This document shows positions 1 through 10,519 of a stretch of DNA of 64,000 nt, piece after piece. Each line of letters opens with the position of its first letter. Within the stretch, counting starts at the first letter, position 1. Origin of the DNA: Phoronis australis (Eukaryota; Phoronida; Phoronidae); assembly GCA_002633005.1 (NCBI GenBank), contig NMRA01000419.1:335455-399454 (forward strand). Direction: 5' to 3'. The translations under genes were made by a program, and so were the position numbers. Under the pieces are notes generated by a model. That model was not told the origin of the DNA, did no database searches, and worked only from the letters and a program-made list of their open reading frames with translations.

Positions 1-3000
1 ATGAAGCAGACGTGCAGGAAGGCAAGACCAAGGCAAAGAGAGCTGTGATTGGCTCAGATGATGAACAGGAAGCTGGTGAGAAAGAGGCTGCACCAGTGGC
101 AGACGATCAAGTTATTCCAGACTTGTCTGATGAGGAAGATGATGACAAAGTCAACAGAGAGTAAGTAGGGGATGGGTGATGTGTAAACAGAGAGTAAGTA
201 GGGGATGGGTGATGTGTAAACAGACAGTAAGTAGGGGACGGGTGATGTGTAAACAGACAGTAAGTAGGGGACGGGTGATGTGTAAACAGACAGTAAGTAG
301 GGGATGGGTAATGTGTTACAGATATGAATCAAAGTAGAGAGTAACAGGACAACCCAAAAGAAATCAGTCAAATGATAGGAATCCATCATCATGATAGCTT
401 CCTAAAAGGGAAACACTAAATTTACTGGGCAGGTGTAGTAGCCGTCCGTCATGGCTGGCAATTTAGTGGAAAGTTGACATTAGTGGAATCGCTATTCTAT
501 TTTTAGAATATTGCCATGATAACTGGTCACTTTTGCAGTAAGTAAAATTATCTATCATGATGGAGAAACACTGTTTTGTCTGATTACTGTTAGTGCACCT
601 TGTAATTCATTGTTTCTTTGATCGGGGCGACATTTCAGGTCATTTTTACATATGAGCTGTTGAGCACTCGATCTTATTACTGGGGTTAAAGTCATACAGA
701 GTAGAAATTGCTTTACGGTTTTTTCAAACTTGATTCATGATTTCTCACATTTTTTGAGGATGGTAGTGGCACTACCTAGGATGGTTTGGGGAAATATTTC
801 TATGTGCAGGGGTGATGTCCTGTATGGTGGCTGTGTGTTGGAATACTTCTTCTAACATTTTATTCCTGCTTACAGTACACGACTAAAGTTATCAGACAAA
901 ACACCGTTTTCCCGTCATAACAGCAAATTCTGTTAACAGCAAAAATGACTGATAGTAACCATCAAGAGGGGTATCTTCTAATCGCAGAATGGTTGAGTCA
1001 CCTTACTAACGTTCCTGTTAATTCCACGTCATTCTCTGTCGTGATGATAGATTACTCCGAGGGTCGTGACGGGAAATTCCGTGTCATTTTGTTTGAATAC
1101 TTTAGGCTTGTACTGTAACTATGGCTTTTCACAAATGCAGGCTGTATGAGATTCCCCCATCTAGCTAATAGTAAACTTTCCATTAGGTCTTATCCAGCCA
1201 GGCAGAGAAAATTTTTTTTTGGAATAATGCGTGGTATGAGTTATCTGAAGGTCGGAGTGCTCACACTAAAACACTCATTCCGCAGAACTTTGAACAAACA
1301 TGTGACTAGTGCAAGTTTTACCATATGTCTGTCATAATTATTAAGACATGAAGAAATGTAATGACCTGATGGGGTCGTACTGCTCAGGTTTGCATGAACA
1401 CTGTCCTATAGGTGGCTCTCAAGTTAGCATCCAATAGCAACATCATGTGGAACGGTGTATAACTCAGGCTTCAGAATAACATTGTATCTTTATGTTCCAG
1501 GGACTTTGTGTCCGACTTTGACCTAATGATGCAACGAAAGAAGGAGGAAATGGGAAAGAGACGGCGCAAGCGGAAAGACGTTGACATCATCAACGACAAT
1601 GATGACCTCATCGTTGACCTAATTAGGAGGATGAAAGAGGCAGCTGAGGTAGAGTGCAGACCAGTCACTTACATTGACATGTGATGATTTTACTAGTTAG
1701 ATAATTATACTATCAATAAAATTAGCATTATGTAGAAACTTGTCTACAAGTATGTACATTTAGCCAAATATCTACAAACTATTGAATTTGGCAGCAAAAG
1801 TTTACATTTTCTGAAAGTAGAAATTCCATAGAATTCAATTTTTGACTTAATACCAATCTATCATTAATTGGTGTTGGGAATGTGCTTATGTCATGAAATT
1901 AAGTAATAAGGAAATGTACCTTCATAGCAAAACAACAAAATCAATGACATGATGAGCAAATTTTATATAAAATGTTAAAGGTAAAAATCACAAAACAGCT
2001 GTTAAGTTTTTTAAATTATCATTTTGTTTTTGTTTTATGCAATTTAAGTTGTTTTCATAAAAATTATGATTGTGAAACTGTTGCATCAGTAGATATTTTC
2101 AATGTTTTATGAGCTGCCATGTCTTAATATTTCAGAAACATGTATTTAACACTGAAATCATCCATGTCCCAATCTTCATGATCAAGAAAAATAATTTTCA
2201 GCTTGAATTTTGGTGTCCCAAATTTTAGAGACTGTCTCAATCTAGAGAATTTTTACCGTAATCCTGAGGTTATGGTGACCATGTGTCAAATGTTTTCCAA
2301 GCCGAACTTAAATGTTTCGTTTAAAGAAAGCATTGTCCACTTATGTTTGAAGTCAAAGGAACACAAGATGTGTGTCAGTGAATGTTTTTGAAGAAAATCA
2401 ATTATTTTTCCTTTGGTACTGTTAAACGTGGGCATGCATGTTTTTACTTTCCTATTTTTTTTCTTAATTTTTAATATCCATGTTTCATTTTCTGACTACA
2501 TTTAATAAATGTTTTCACATGCTTTCAACAGGAAGACAGAGAACTGAACAAAGTGAGAAAACCTGCCTTAAAGAAATTAGCCATGCTGCCTGAGGTGAAA
2601 TCACAGCTTATTAAGTAAGTTTCTAAACCTTGTTATGGAGAACATTTTGCTGGCTTGTGGCCTTTTTGTTTCTATGAACGCATCATCTGACTTCAGATGG
2701 CACTAGTTCACTGCAGCTGGAGTGTGTAGTTGATAGCAATTTTGTTGTTGATCAATTCTTTAGTTGCTGCTGCAATCCAGGTGGAACAATTTACTTGTCA
2801 TTCTTTTCATTTCAGATCTGGTATACACATAGCCTTTCTAGAGTGTGGCATCCTAACAGCAATAACAGTAAGTTGAAGCAGAATACTGAGGCAATTGTGT
2901 TTGGCTTGTTGACAATGTTTTTCACTTTTTCGTTGCCTCCTTTGTCTGAATGAAAAACAAACATTCAGCCGTTTTAAATTTTTATGCCTCCTTTACCTGT

Positions 3001-6000
3001 TGTTGCTGTCTGTAGCTTTAGATCGGTTTGTGAAAAATTTGTTCCTTTTCTTTTAAGCGTTTTGCGGACTTGTATAAACCTGTCTTCCATGATAAAACTA
3101 ACTTTTGCTTAAGAACCTTAATTTGCAGCTATGAACTCAAAATTTTCCTTACTTAAGTAAATTATGCCAAGGTGCTTTCAGGTGCCTGTTTCTTTTTAAA
3201 GTCTATAGCCAAAAGCTGATTTTATGTCTTTTGGCTTTTAGTCTGCTTCCAAATAGGCTACAGATTTCTGTCTTCTTGCTTTGAGTTGTAGACAGGTTTT
3301 CTGACTTTTAGCCGTAGCTTGATTTTTTTGGTCTCAAGTAATAAAATAGTTCAGATCATACTGAAGCTTGCCTTGAAAAAAAGCAGATGGTGTGACTGTA
3401 TTATGTGCAAGTTGGCGATATATATGTATGTATGTATTACTGGTTACCAGTAGGTTATAATGACTTTCAGTGTATTACACGCAAGTACTGGTTACCAGTA
3501 GGTTATTATGTCTTTCGCTGTATTACATGCAAGTACTAGTTACCAGTAGGTTATAATGTCTTTCACTGTATTACACGCAAGTACTGGTTACCAGTAGGTT
3601 ATAATGTGTTTCACTGTATTACATGCAAGTACTGGTCACCAGTAGTTTATAATGTCTTTCACTGTGTTACACGCAAGTTCATGACTCTAGACACTAATTA
3701 TGTCTTTCATTGTATTACATTCATTGTGCTTGTTTATGACATCTTGTCACTCCATTGCAGGAATGGTTGGCACCTCTTCCTGACAAAAGCCTTCCTCATT
3801 TGCAGATCAGAGAATTTTTACTTAAAATACTGGGAGAGGTAAGAAACAGTTAAGGGCTCATCCAGCAAAATCCGTATGGGGGGACGGCGGTAGAAATAAA
3901 AATTCATGGGTGGTGGTTTCCAGAAAAAAGCTCAAATTATGGGTGGTCATTCTAAGAAGTGAAGCATTAAAACTGGATGGTATTTTTTGACCTGTCAATG
4001 TTGACTGGTTGGTATTTTCATCCAAACACATCTTAAAAGAAAAAACAACTCATCAAACATTCACTTGGCAAATACCCTATCACATCCCAAAACATCAAAC
4101 AAGCCCATGTTGCCTGTGTACAGAGTGCAATATGTACTCTAAGCCATTAATCAAGTCGTGAGCAACTTGATTATGAACACATGTTCAACTCCAGTCATAT
4201 TAGAATGAAACTGGTGTTAACACACATAAGAAAATTGATGATTTTTAAATAAAAATTATGATGAGTAAGATAGACAAGTTCTAATATTCACTTGACATAG
4301 CAGTATAAAAGAGTTCGTGGAGACTGTTTGAGATTCATAGACCCATGAAATTGAAAAAACCTTTATTGAAATTACAGACACATGGTGAACAGAGACACCT
4401 AGTGGCTACCAAAAGTATTGCTCACAGGTGTCTTTGAAAAGCAAGTTTCTGGTAACTGATATGAGTAGTGATCTCACATGGAATTTTTCTGCACCCACAA
4501 AAACTTTGTGGTCGGTCCGTCTGTCATTATCCTTTCTTGTCCATCAATTATCTCAGGGCTGTTCCAGCAAAATCTGTGTGGGAGGGGGGGGAAGGCAACT
4601 GAAATAAAAATTTATGGGTGGTTGCGTTTGATTTAAATTCAAAATGGCTGGTGGTCGTACTTCAAAAAAATAAAAATTTACAGGTCGTTGTTGTTTCATT
4701 GGGCCATAAATGTTTGATGGTGGGTAATTTTAGTAAATTTTATAAACAATCCGCACAGAATCAAAAACTGAAACAAAAATGCAACTTGCAAAAAGCTCCA
4801 ACTTTTTCACTCCCTCCGATCTCCTCATCGGCATGCCCATAACACCATTTAACCACAGGTGCTCGAATTTCTCGATGGCTAATAACCATATATAAGAAAC
4901 ATATGTTTTCTTAGTTATGAATGACATTAGTGGTGATGGAGGAACAGATAAACTCATGTGCCTGTGCAGTCAACCACAAGAACAAAAAAAATTACAGGTG
5001 GTTGCATTTCAAACTTATAAAAAATTACGGGTGGTAGGCTGAAGAAATAAATGAAAAATATGGGTGGTGGGTGAGAAAAAAAGGTGCCTTGCCCCCTCCC
5101 ATACAGATTTTAAGAACGGCTTGGTGGATCATGATGAAATTTGGTATATACTAGGTACTTGGCAAGGATGCGGCTGCACCAGTCGATTTCCGGGCGGGTT
5201 TGGCAACCATGGTACCCCATGTTGGCCGCTTAAGTTTTCGACAAGCCATTCCTTGTATGTTATCACAAAAGCTGCTTCACTGATCACTGACAATGAAAGT
5301 TGAAATAGAAGTATATCGCAAGAATGTGCCGGCACCAATCAATTTTTGGACGCTGGATATAACTACTGTGGCACTCCGTTAGTTTTTGACAAGACAGGTT
5401 GATTATCTCAAAAAGTGCTAGACACAACTGGAAATTTGGCTCAAAAATATATAGCAGGGATGGATGCATTGACAGAAGTCATTTTCATTTTGATTCGACC
5501 ACCGTCTTGGCTAATTTAGTTTTTGACAATATTGGACAAGACAACTAGTTCTTGTCTGTCAATCATCTAAGTTCTGTACAGGTCATCCTGGATGCAATTT
5601 GTTTGCAAGTGTTGGATTTTATATTTTAACCTATTAATTAAACAATTATGGGTCATGGGTTGGAGAAATAAATAAAAAATATGGACGGTGGGTATGAAAT
5701 AAAAGTGCCTCCCCTCCTCCCATACAGATTTTGCTGGAACAGCCCTTACTGTGTAGTCTTGACTTGAGCTTTGATACACAAGTGTTTCTGTAACCCCTAG
5801 TTCATTATTATTATGATTATGATTATTATTTTGATTATTATTATTAGTGGAAAGGGGCCATTGCCTGGACAGCTGAAATGAGGGATATGGATGGATGTTG
5901 TATTTGCCTCTCTTGATGATTGGCTGTCCCTTGGCATAAGCCAGACGTCCGGAGGTTACCTGGTAACTGTGTGTGTGATAAAATATTCTTGAACTGTACG

Positions 6001-9000
6001 CAGTAGTACTGTGATTGTTGAATGTGAACACAAAGTTGATTTTCTGCTTATTGGATGCTCTGACTGTTTTGTTGCAGTTTCCATCCATTGGTAGTGATGC
6101 CCTCAAGACAAGTGGAGTGGGTAAGGCTGTCATGTACGTGTACAAGCACCCACGCGAGGTGAAGAGTAACAGAGACAAGGCGGGAAAACTAATCAGTAAG
6201 CTATTGGCTAGATGTCGTTGAAAAAGCCTGCAACTTTTCTAAAACAAAGAATTCGTTTATCAGTGTGTTGTAACTAGGCCATGACAGTGTGTTAATGAAC
6301 ATTTACAATTGCTGCATTCCATTCATTTTCAGTGAAGACTTGTTACTAATAAGCTGCTTTGCTACATTTGATTGTTTAATCTTTGTGGAGAAAAATATAT
6401 TTGTTATGTCCTTAATATATCTAGACTGAGTAAATGTGCAGACAAGCTGTGTAGCCAGTATTCTATCCACTTTTTAAACTTACGTTTTACAGATGAATGG
6501 TCAAGGCCAATATTTGACAAGATGTGTATCCACTTTTTAAACTTATGTTTTACAGATGAATGGTCAAGGCCAATATTTGACAAGATGTGTATCCACTTTT
6601 TAAACTTATGTTTTACAGATGAATGGTCAAGGCCAATATTTGACCTCACATCAAACTACAAATTGTTATCCAAAGAAGAGCGTGAAAAACGAGACTACGA
6701 TCAGTTGCCTAAGAAAAGAAGGATGAGGTAGGTACATTGTGGACGTGTGTCACAAATTAAGGTGGAATGTGACAAAAGATTCGCTTAGACTGAGTTAAAG
6801 TTAGTGTTGTACAAATATTATGTATGCTGATATTAGTTAAAGTATTGTACAAACATTATCTCTGCTGAATATTAATTAAAGCATCCAATTCACTATGTTC
6901 TAATTGTTCTTGACTAGAAACGATTGTTGTCTTTTATAAAGTCAGTGTTTCCTGTTTTATCAGTCTCCCACTTGTTTATACATGTGCTATTATTATGTGA
7001 TCAGGTTGTATGGATTGTTACCAAGGAGATCAAGGTTATAGTTATTTTGCCTTTGGTGGACATTGACGGGTTAACACTGTCTTTGAACACTTGACCGCAC
7101 ATCATGCTCTGATTTAGATACAACGTAAAGGTTACCTGTCTTAGCATTTAAAATGCCTGCACAGTTTACACTGTCCTTTACTGCAAAGTATCTGAAATGC
7201 AACGCGAGGATTCTCTAAAAGTGTCCTATCAGAAGATAGTGTTAATCTGTTGTCCAGTATGTTTGTGTTCGTTCCTCTTGTTAATATTTATTTACTGTTA
7301 TCAACATTTTGTCTCTAGTCTTTCTACATGAATTAATCATCGTACAATATTTAATGTTAATGAAATCATAATTATGTGTTTTTGTTAATTAATTCCGGGG
7401 ATGTGAGTTAATGGTTTTGTTGTTTAGTTTTTCCTGTATTACTTAAAAGTGACTCACTTGTGCAAGTATTTAATACTAATTGCTAGTCTTTACTATCTGG
7501 TTTTCAGCAGTGACGGTGGTGCCACACCAAGGCGAGATATTGACAAAGAATTGACTGGTGAAAAAAGGTAAGCCAACAGGTCAAACCATTTATAGCTTGC
7601 AATGTCATGAAAGTGTGATGCCATTTTTTACTTTCTGGATTACTTTCCCTCCCTTTGTATTGTTTCGTAAAGTATTTTAAATTGACTTTAATTTGATTTG
7701 ACTCCGGTTGACATTGTTGTCTTTAATTTTTCATGCAGGCAGTCACTTTCCTTGGAATTTTTTTATTTTTGTACTATTCCCTTTAAATAAAGTTAATCTT
7801 TGCAAAACTGCTAAAATCAGCCAAGGAATTTTGTGATGAATGGCATCTCATGAAATGAAAAGCCTAGCATGTTGAATCTCTTGCGTTGCCACGCATGTTT
7901 CATAGATGCGAGAACATTCAAGACTTGGCGAGGTATCTCCATGTATTTACAAGCAAAGCATGTTATCATACCAGCTACATCGAGTCTTGCATCTACGAAA
8001 GTCGGCTCAGATCTCATGTCTGACTACTGCAACTTAATGATATCTTGTGAATATGATAGTAAAACATCTGGCTCCTTGGAACACTTAACGAGAGCTGTTG
8101 TTGTCAGCTGTTTAGTTCATTGACCCTTGTAAATAAATGCACAGTAAGTTGGACATGCAGAAGTCAAAGTTCAGCAGTCTAGTTTTTCTAGTCGGTGCAG
8201 GCAAGCCTTCAGATAAGTCGGATTTCGCCATACTCTGATGAAAACTGGGTCAGAAGTGGTTAAAATAAGTTTACTTATTCTCTTCATATGGTTTTTATGC
8301 GCCCACATATTTATATGTGGACGCATTATGCCGTCATCTCCGTCCGTCCGTCCGGCGTCTGCTGCTCTATCTCCAAAACCCTTCGACATACGTTCATGAA
8401 ATTTGGCACATATGTTCCATTCATGAATGGGACGGCATGTGCGAACTTTCGGACGGATCCGACTACCGGTGTGCCCCCTAGTGGCAATTTTAGTTTTTTA
8501 CGCTTACCTTTGTATCTTCAAAAGTCCTGAACGGATTTTCATGAAATTTGGTATGTAGGCACCTATTAGTGAGATGACGCTATCCTACTGTTTTCAGATG
8601 GATTCGACGTAGTTTGCGCCACCTAGTGGCCATTTTTACTGTTTTCGAGTCTGTATTTTTGCGTCCACCCCTCTATCAACCAAACCGCTCAAAGGATGAT
8701 TGTGAAAATTGGCGTGTATGTGCTTACTATAAGGAAGACAGCTGACAATGATTTTCAGACGATTTGGACTACTGTGGCGCCTCCTAGTGGCAGTTTTTTT
8801 TTTTTGCGCCCATGGCTGTATCTCCCAAACCGTTTGCAGGATCTTTACTAAATTTAGCAAGTGTATTTATGTGATGTTGACAACGGACGATGACGACTTT
8901 AGGATGATTCTGATTACCGGTATGCCTCTAGTGGCAATTTTAGTATTTTACATTGACCTCTGTATTTTCTTCAGGTGTGTACTTTGTGTTACTTCGTGAC

Positions 9001-9893
9001 TATGAAGGAAAAGTTCCAAGTAGAAATTTGTTTCTGGCATTCTAATGCTGTGCTAATCTCGTATATTGGTAAATTTGTTTTTAATTCTATGTTTCTGTGG
9101 TGCTTTAAGCAACTGGTGTATAGGATGTGCTTATATTATGAAGATTACTCACATTTTGCCCCTAGCCTATTGAGGAGACAATGACCATGCCTTTCCATTT
9201 TGCAAAGTATGCCCTCTACTGGCCACTTTATGGTACCAATAAACAACCCTAGAAGGATACCGTATGCGGTGCAATCGTGGGCGCATTTCAACGCGCATTC
9301 CCACATTTTCTTATTTCCAGGGCGCTGAGGCCAGGTGACCCAGGCTGGATATACAGAGCACGTGTACCCATGCCTTCCAATAAAGACTACGTGGTCAGGC
9401 CCACATCAAACGTTGAAGAGTCCTTCAGGGTGAGCTATTTATTACATTAAAGTTTGAAAATTATTCTGAGAAATACATTTATTTAAAGAATTTAAACCTG
9501 TACATGTTCATATATTAAATAGATGGCCAACGAGGAACGATTTAAAGCAATGTCATGCAGTCATATATCTTTTTTATTCACGCACATATTATATGTATAA
9601 CAACAACTTTACTCGAGTTGCCACAAAAATAGAATGTCTGAAATAATTTAGAGCTCAATTTCAAGAACTAAGATGTGACTCCGGATCCAGAACATGAATT
9701 CATAGTGCATTAAGCTCCTAAACGCATTCTACACAAAAATAATGGTTTTTCATTTTTCCAGCCTCGATCTGGTGGTAAAAAGGAACTGTCTCGCTATGAG
9801 AAACACAGACGGGCTATGCTGGAACGGAAGAAACTTACCAAAAACCAGAGGGCAGTAGGAATCAGTATTGAAGGCCGTAACATGGCGTTATGA
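1..9893 (+). CDS. IWS1: IWS1/Spn1 transcription elongation factor, 3' ten exons (5' partial)
   Basis: IWS1 binds SPT6 and elongating RNA polymerase II in the nucleus and couples transcription to histone modification, mRNA processing and export (family knowledge). Exons read by splice sites and phase: 1-160, 1501-1648, 2532-2614, 2816-2867, 3761-3838, 6078-6195, 6619-6727, 7508-7567, 9321-9429, 9762-9893, giving about 348 C-terminal residues. The first exon is the end of the acidic disordered region ([15 protein letters not shown]). The TFIIS N-terminal-like core follows: [63 protein letters not shown]. The basic tail has the family signatures [33 protein letters not shown] and [10 protein letters not shown], then TGA. 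The start codon lies upstream of the window. Oddities: a donor site repeated five times after exon 1, an acceptor repeated three times at 6493/6556/6619, and a CAGCAG acceptor at 7508. Identification is very secure; which of the three acceptors is used is not. Confidence 0.97.
155..311 (+). repeat. 33-bp tandem repeat carrying IWS1 donor site, 5 copies
   Basis: The 33-bp unit begins at the exon/intron boundary of the first visible IWS1 exon and copies the exon end plus donor: AACAGAGAGTAAGT, then AACAGACAGTAAGT in the later copies. GTAAGT occurs at 161, 194, 227, 260 and 293. Only the first is needed to join in phase to the exon at 1501. Using a later one would read TAA directly after the normal exon end. 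Confidence 0.9.
161..1500. other. IWS1 intron, mostly unique AT-rich sequence
   Basis: After the 33-bp repeats (to about 311) the intron to 1500 shows no coding exon, RNA gene or recognisable mobile element. The short open frame at 1146-1337 has no family resemblance and no splice context. The next intron, 1649-2531, also shows nothing beyond AT-rich sequence. Confidence 0.6.
3438..3677. repeat. 48-bp minisatellite with palindromic core, 5 copies
   Basis: Units begin at 3438, 3486, 3534, 3582 and 3630 in the IWS1 intron just before the exon at 3761. Most carry the odd-length perfect inverted repeat TACTGGT-T-ACCAGTA (the last has TACTGGTCACCAGTA), followed by a diverging 33-bp stretch containing TTATAATGTCTTTCACTG. 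The short open frame through it (3606-3842) runs into the real exon only by chance. Confidence 0.85.
3851..5112 (+). mobile_element. Degenerate copy of AGGGCTGTTCCAGC-type element
   Basis: Starts AAGGGCTCATCCAGCAAAAT, a diverged form of the terminus seen at 4555, and is followed by AAATAAAAATTCATGGGTGG-type internal repeats. CCCTCCCATACAGATTTT at about 5095 looks like the opposite terminus cut short. It overlaps the better-preserved copy at 4555-5746, so nesting or a composite origin is likely. No coding capacity. Confidence 0.45.
4555..5746. mobile_element. Non-autonomous DNA element with ~30-bp terminal inverted repeats
   Basis: The left end AGGGCTGTTCCAGCAAAATC recurs as its reverse complement at the right end (GATTTTGCTGGAACAGCCCT, ending at 5746). 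The similarity continues inward as TGTRTGGGAGG, a G-rich run, and ATAAAAA-TATGGGTGGT motifs. Internal sequence 5118-5500 includes GAAATTTGGTAT-style phrases. I see no transposase frame and no clear target-site duplication. It lies in the IWS1 intron 3839-6077. A related end is at 50577. Confidence 0.7.
6465..6650 (+). repeat. 63-bp tandem triplication of an IWS1 3' splice site and exon start
   Basis: Three units each contain a pyrimidine-containing tract, TTTTACAG and the first 26 bases of the exon encoding (N)EWSRPIFD. The three possible exon starts are 6493, 6556 and 6619. The period is a multiple of three and no stop intervenes, so upstream acceptors would add 42 or 21 residues in frame. 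The third copy gives the conserved family protein. Units differ by very few substitutions, so the event looks recent. Confidence 0.93.
6728..9320. other. IWS1 introns around exon 7508-7567
   Basis: The intron 6728-7507 is AT-rich without a recognised feature. The intron 7568-9320 holds the transposon-like block at 8287-9300 and otherwise nothing I can name. Open frames at 7869-8123 and 8288-8530 show no family signature. Confidence 0.6.
8287..9300 (+). mobile_element. Non-autonomous repeat family with terminal hairpin (copy 1)
   Basis: The left end is a palindrome, GCGCCCACATATTTATATGT followed by GGACGC; the right end is GTGGGCGCATTTCA. Between them sit three or more degenerate ~220-bp subunits with recurring phrases: CCTAGTGGCAATTTTAG, TATCTCCAAAACC, TTTCATGAAATTTGGTAT and CCGTCCGTCCG. 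Other copies on the opposite strand are at about 36847-37375, 47620-49425 and 54838-55710. No transposase or reverse transcriptase frame is visible, so the class is unknown. Confidence 0.75.
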
Positions 9894-10445
9894 CGAGTCT
9901 ACCAAAGTAAGGCTGATACCAGAGTGACAGTCTATTGGTCAAACTGCTGCCAGAGGTTGAGCTACACAACAATTATTGGTGCGGTGTGTCCCGTGACATG
10001 CCAGTGTTATGTTGGCGGTGCAATGGTGTTATGAGTCCTGATGAGCATGCACTATGCCCAACTGACAAGTGTTCTCGGTCTCCTGCCAAGACTTGTCGGA
10101 TAACATGTGTGCTGTCGTACATAGTTTGAAGTATGGATCGCACGGTGGTTACGACTCTGCCCAGTCAATTCATGGATGCCGTTGAAACAATGAGTTGTGT
10201 ACTCACGACTCTGCAGTTATTGTTGAAGGTGTGGAGGCCTTTATTAGTTAAGAGATTCATGTTCTGAATGTGCCCCGATAATATGTGGCTTTCTGTACAT
10301 TTTTATACATTGCCCGTGTTGTGACGAACAAGAGACCAGTCTTAGGTGTTCGTTTCCTTTGTTATGTTTTTGTAAATTGTAATGATGATACAATTTTGTA
10401 TGATATTTGTGAATAGCTGTTCTGTATTGCAATGTGATGCAAAGA

Positions 10446-10458
10446 AATAAACAATAAA
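10446..10458 (+). terminator. IWS1 poly(A) signals (two AATAAA)
   Basis: AATAAA at 10446-10451 and again at 10453-10458, about 555 bp after the IWS1 stop. Cleavage would be expected some 10-30 bp downstream, inside the 3' end region of the convergent RNASEH2B. Confidence 0.8.
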
Positions 10459-10466
10459 TTTTAATG

Positions 10467-10472
10467 TTTATT
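10467..10472 (-). terminator. RNASEH2B poly(A) signal
   Basis: TTTATT on the plus strand is AATAAA on the minus strand, 48 bases past the RNASEH2B stop codon. It starts 9 bp from the IWS1 signals, so the two mRNAs should overlap at their 3' ends. The RNASEH2B 3' UTR would be only about 60-80 nt. Confidence 0.75.
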
Positions 10473-10519
10473 TTAGTTACAAGCAATGCATCACACTAAG
10501 CATACAAGGGAGACAACTG

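Noticed and set aside
5567-6178. 203-residue minus-strand open frame
   Set aside because: It overlaps the IWS1 exon at 6078-6195 in antisense and the end of a transposon, contains simple N-rich repeats (from ATTATTATT), and has no recognisable domain.
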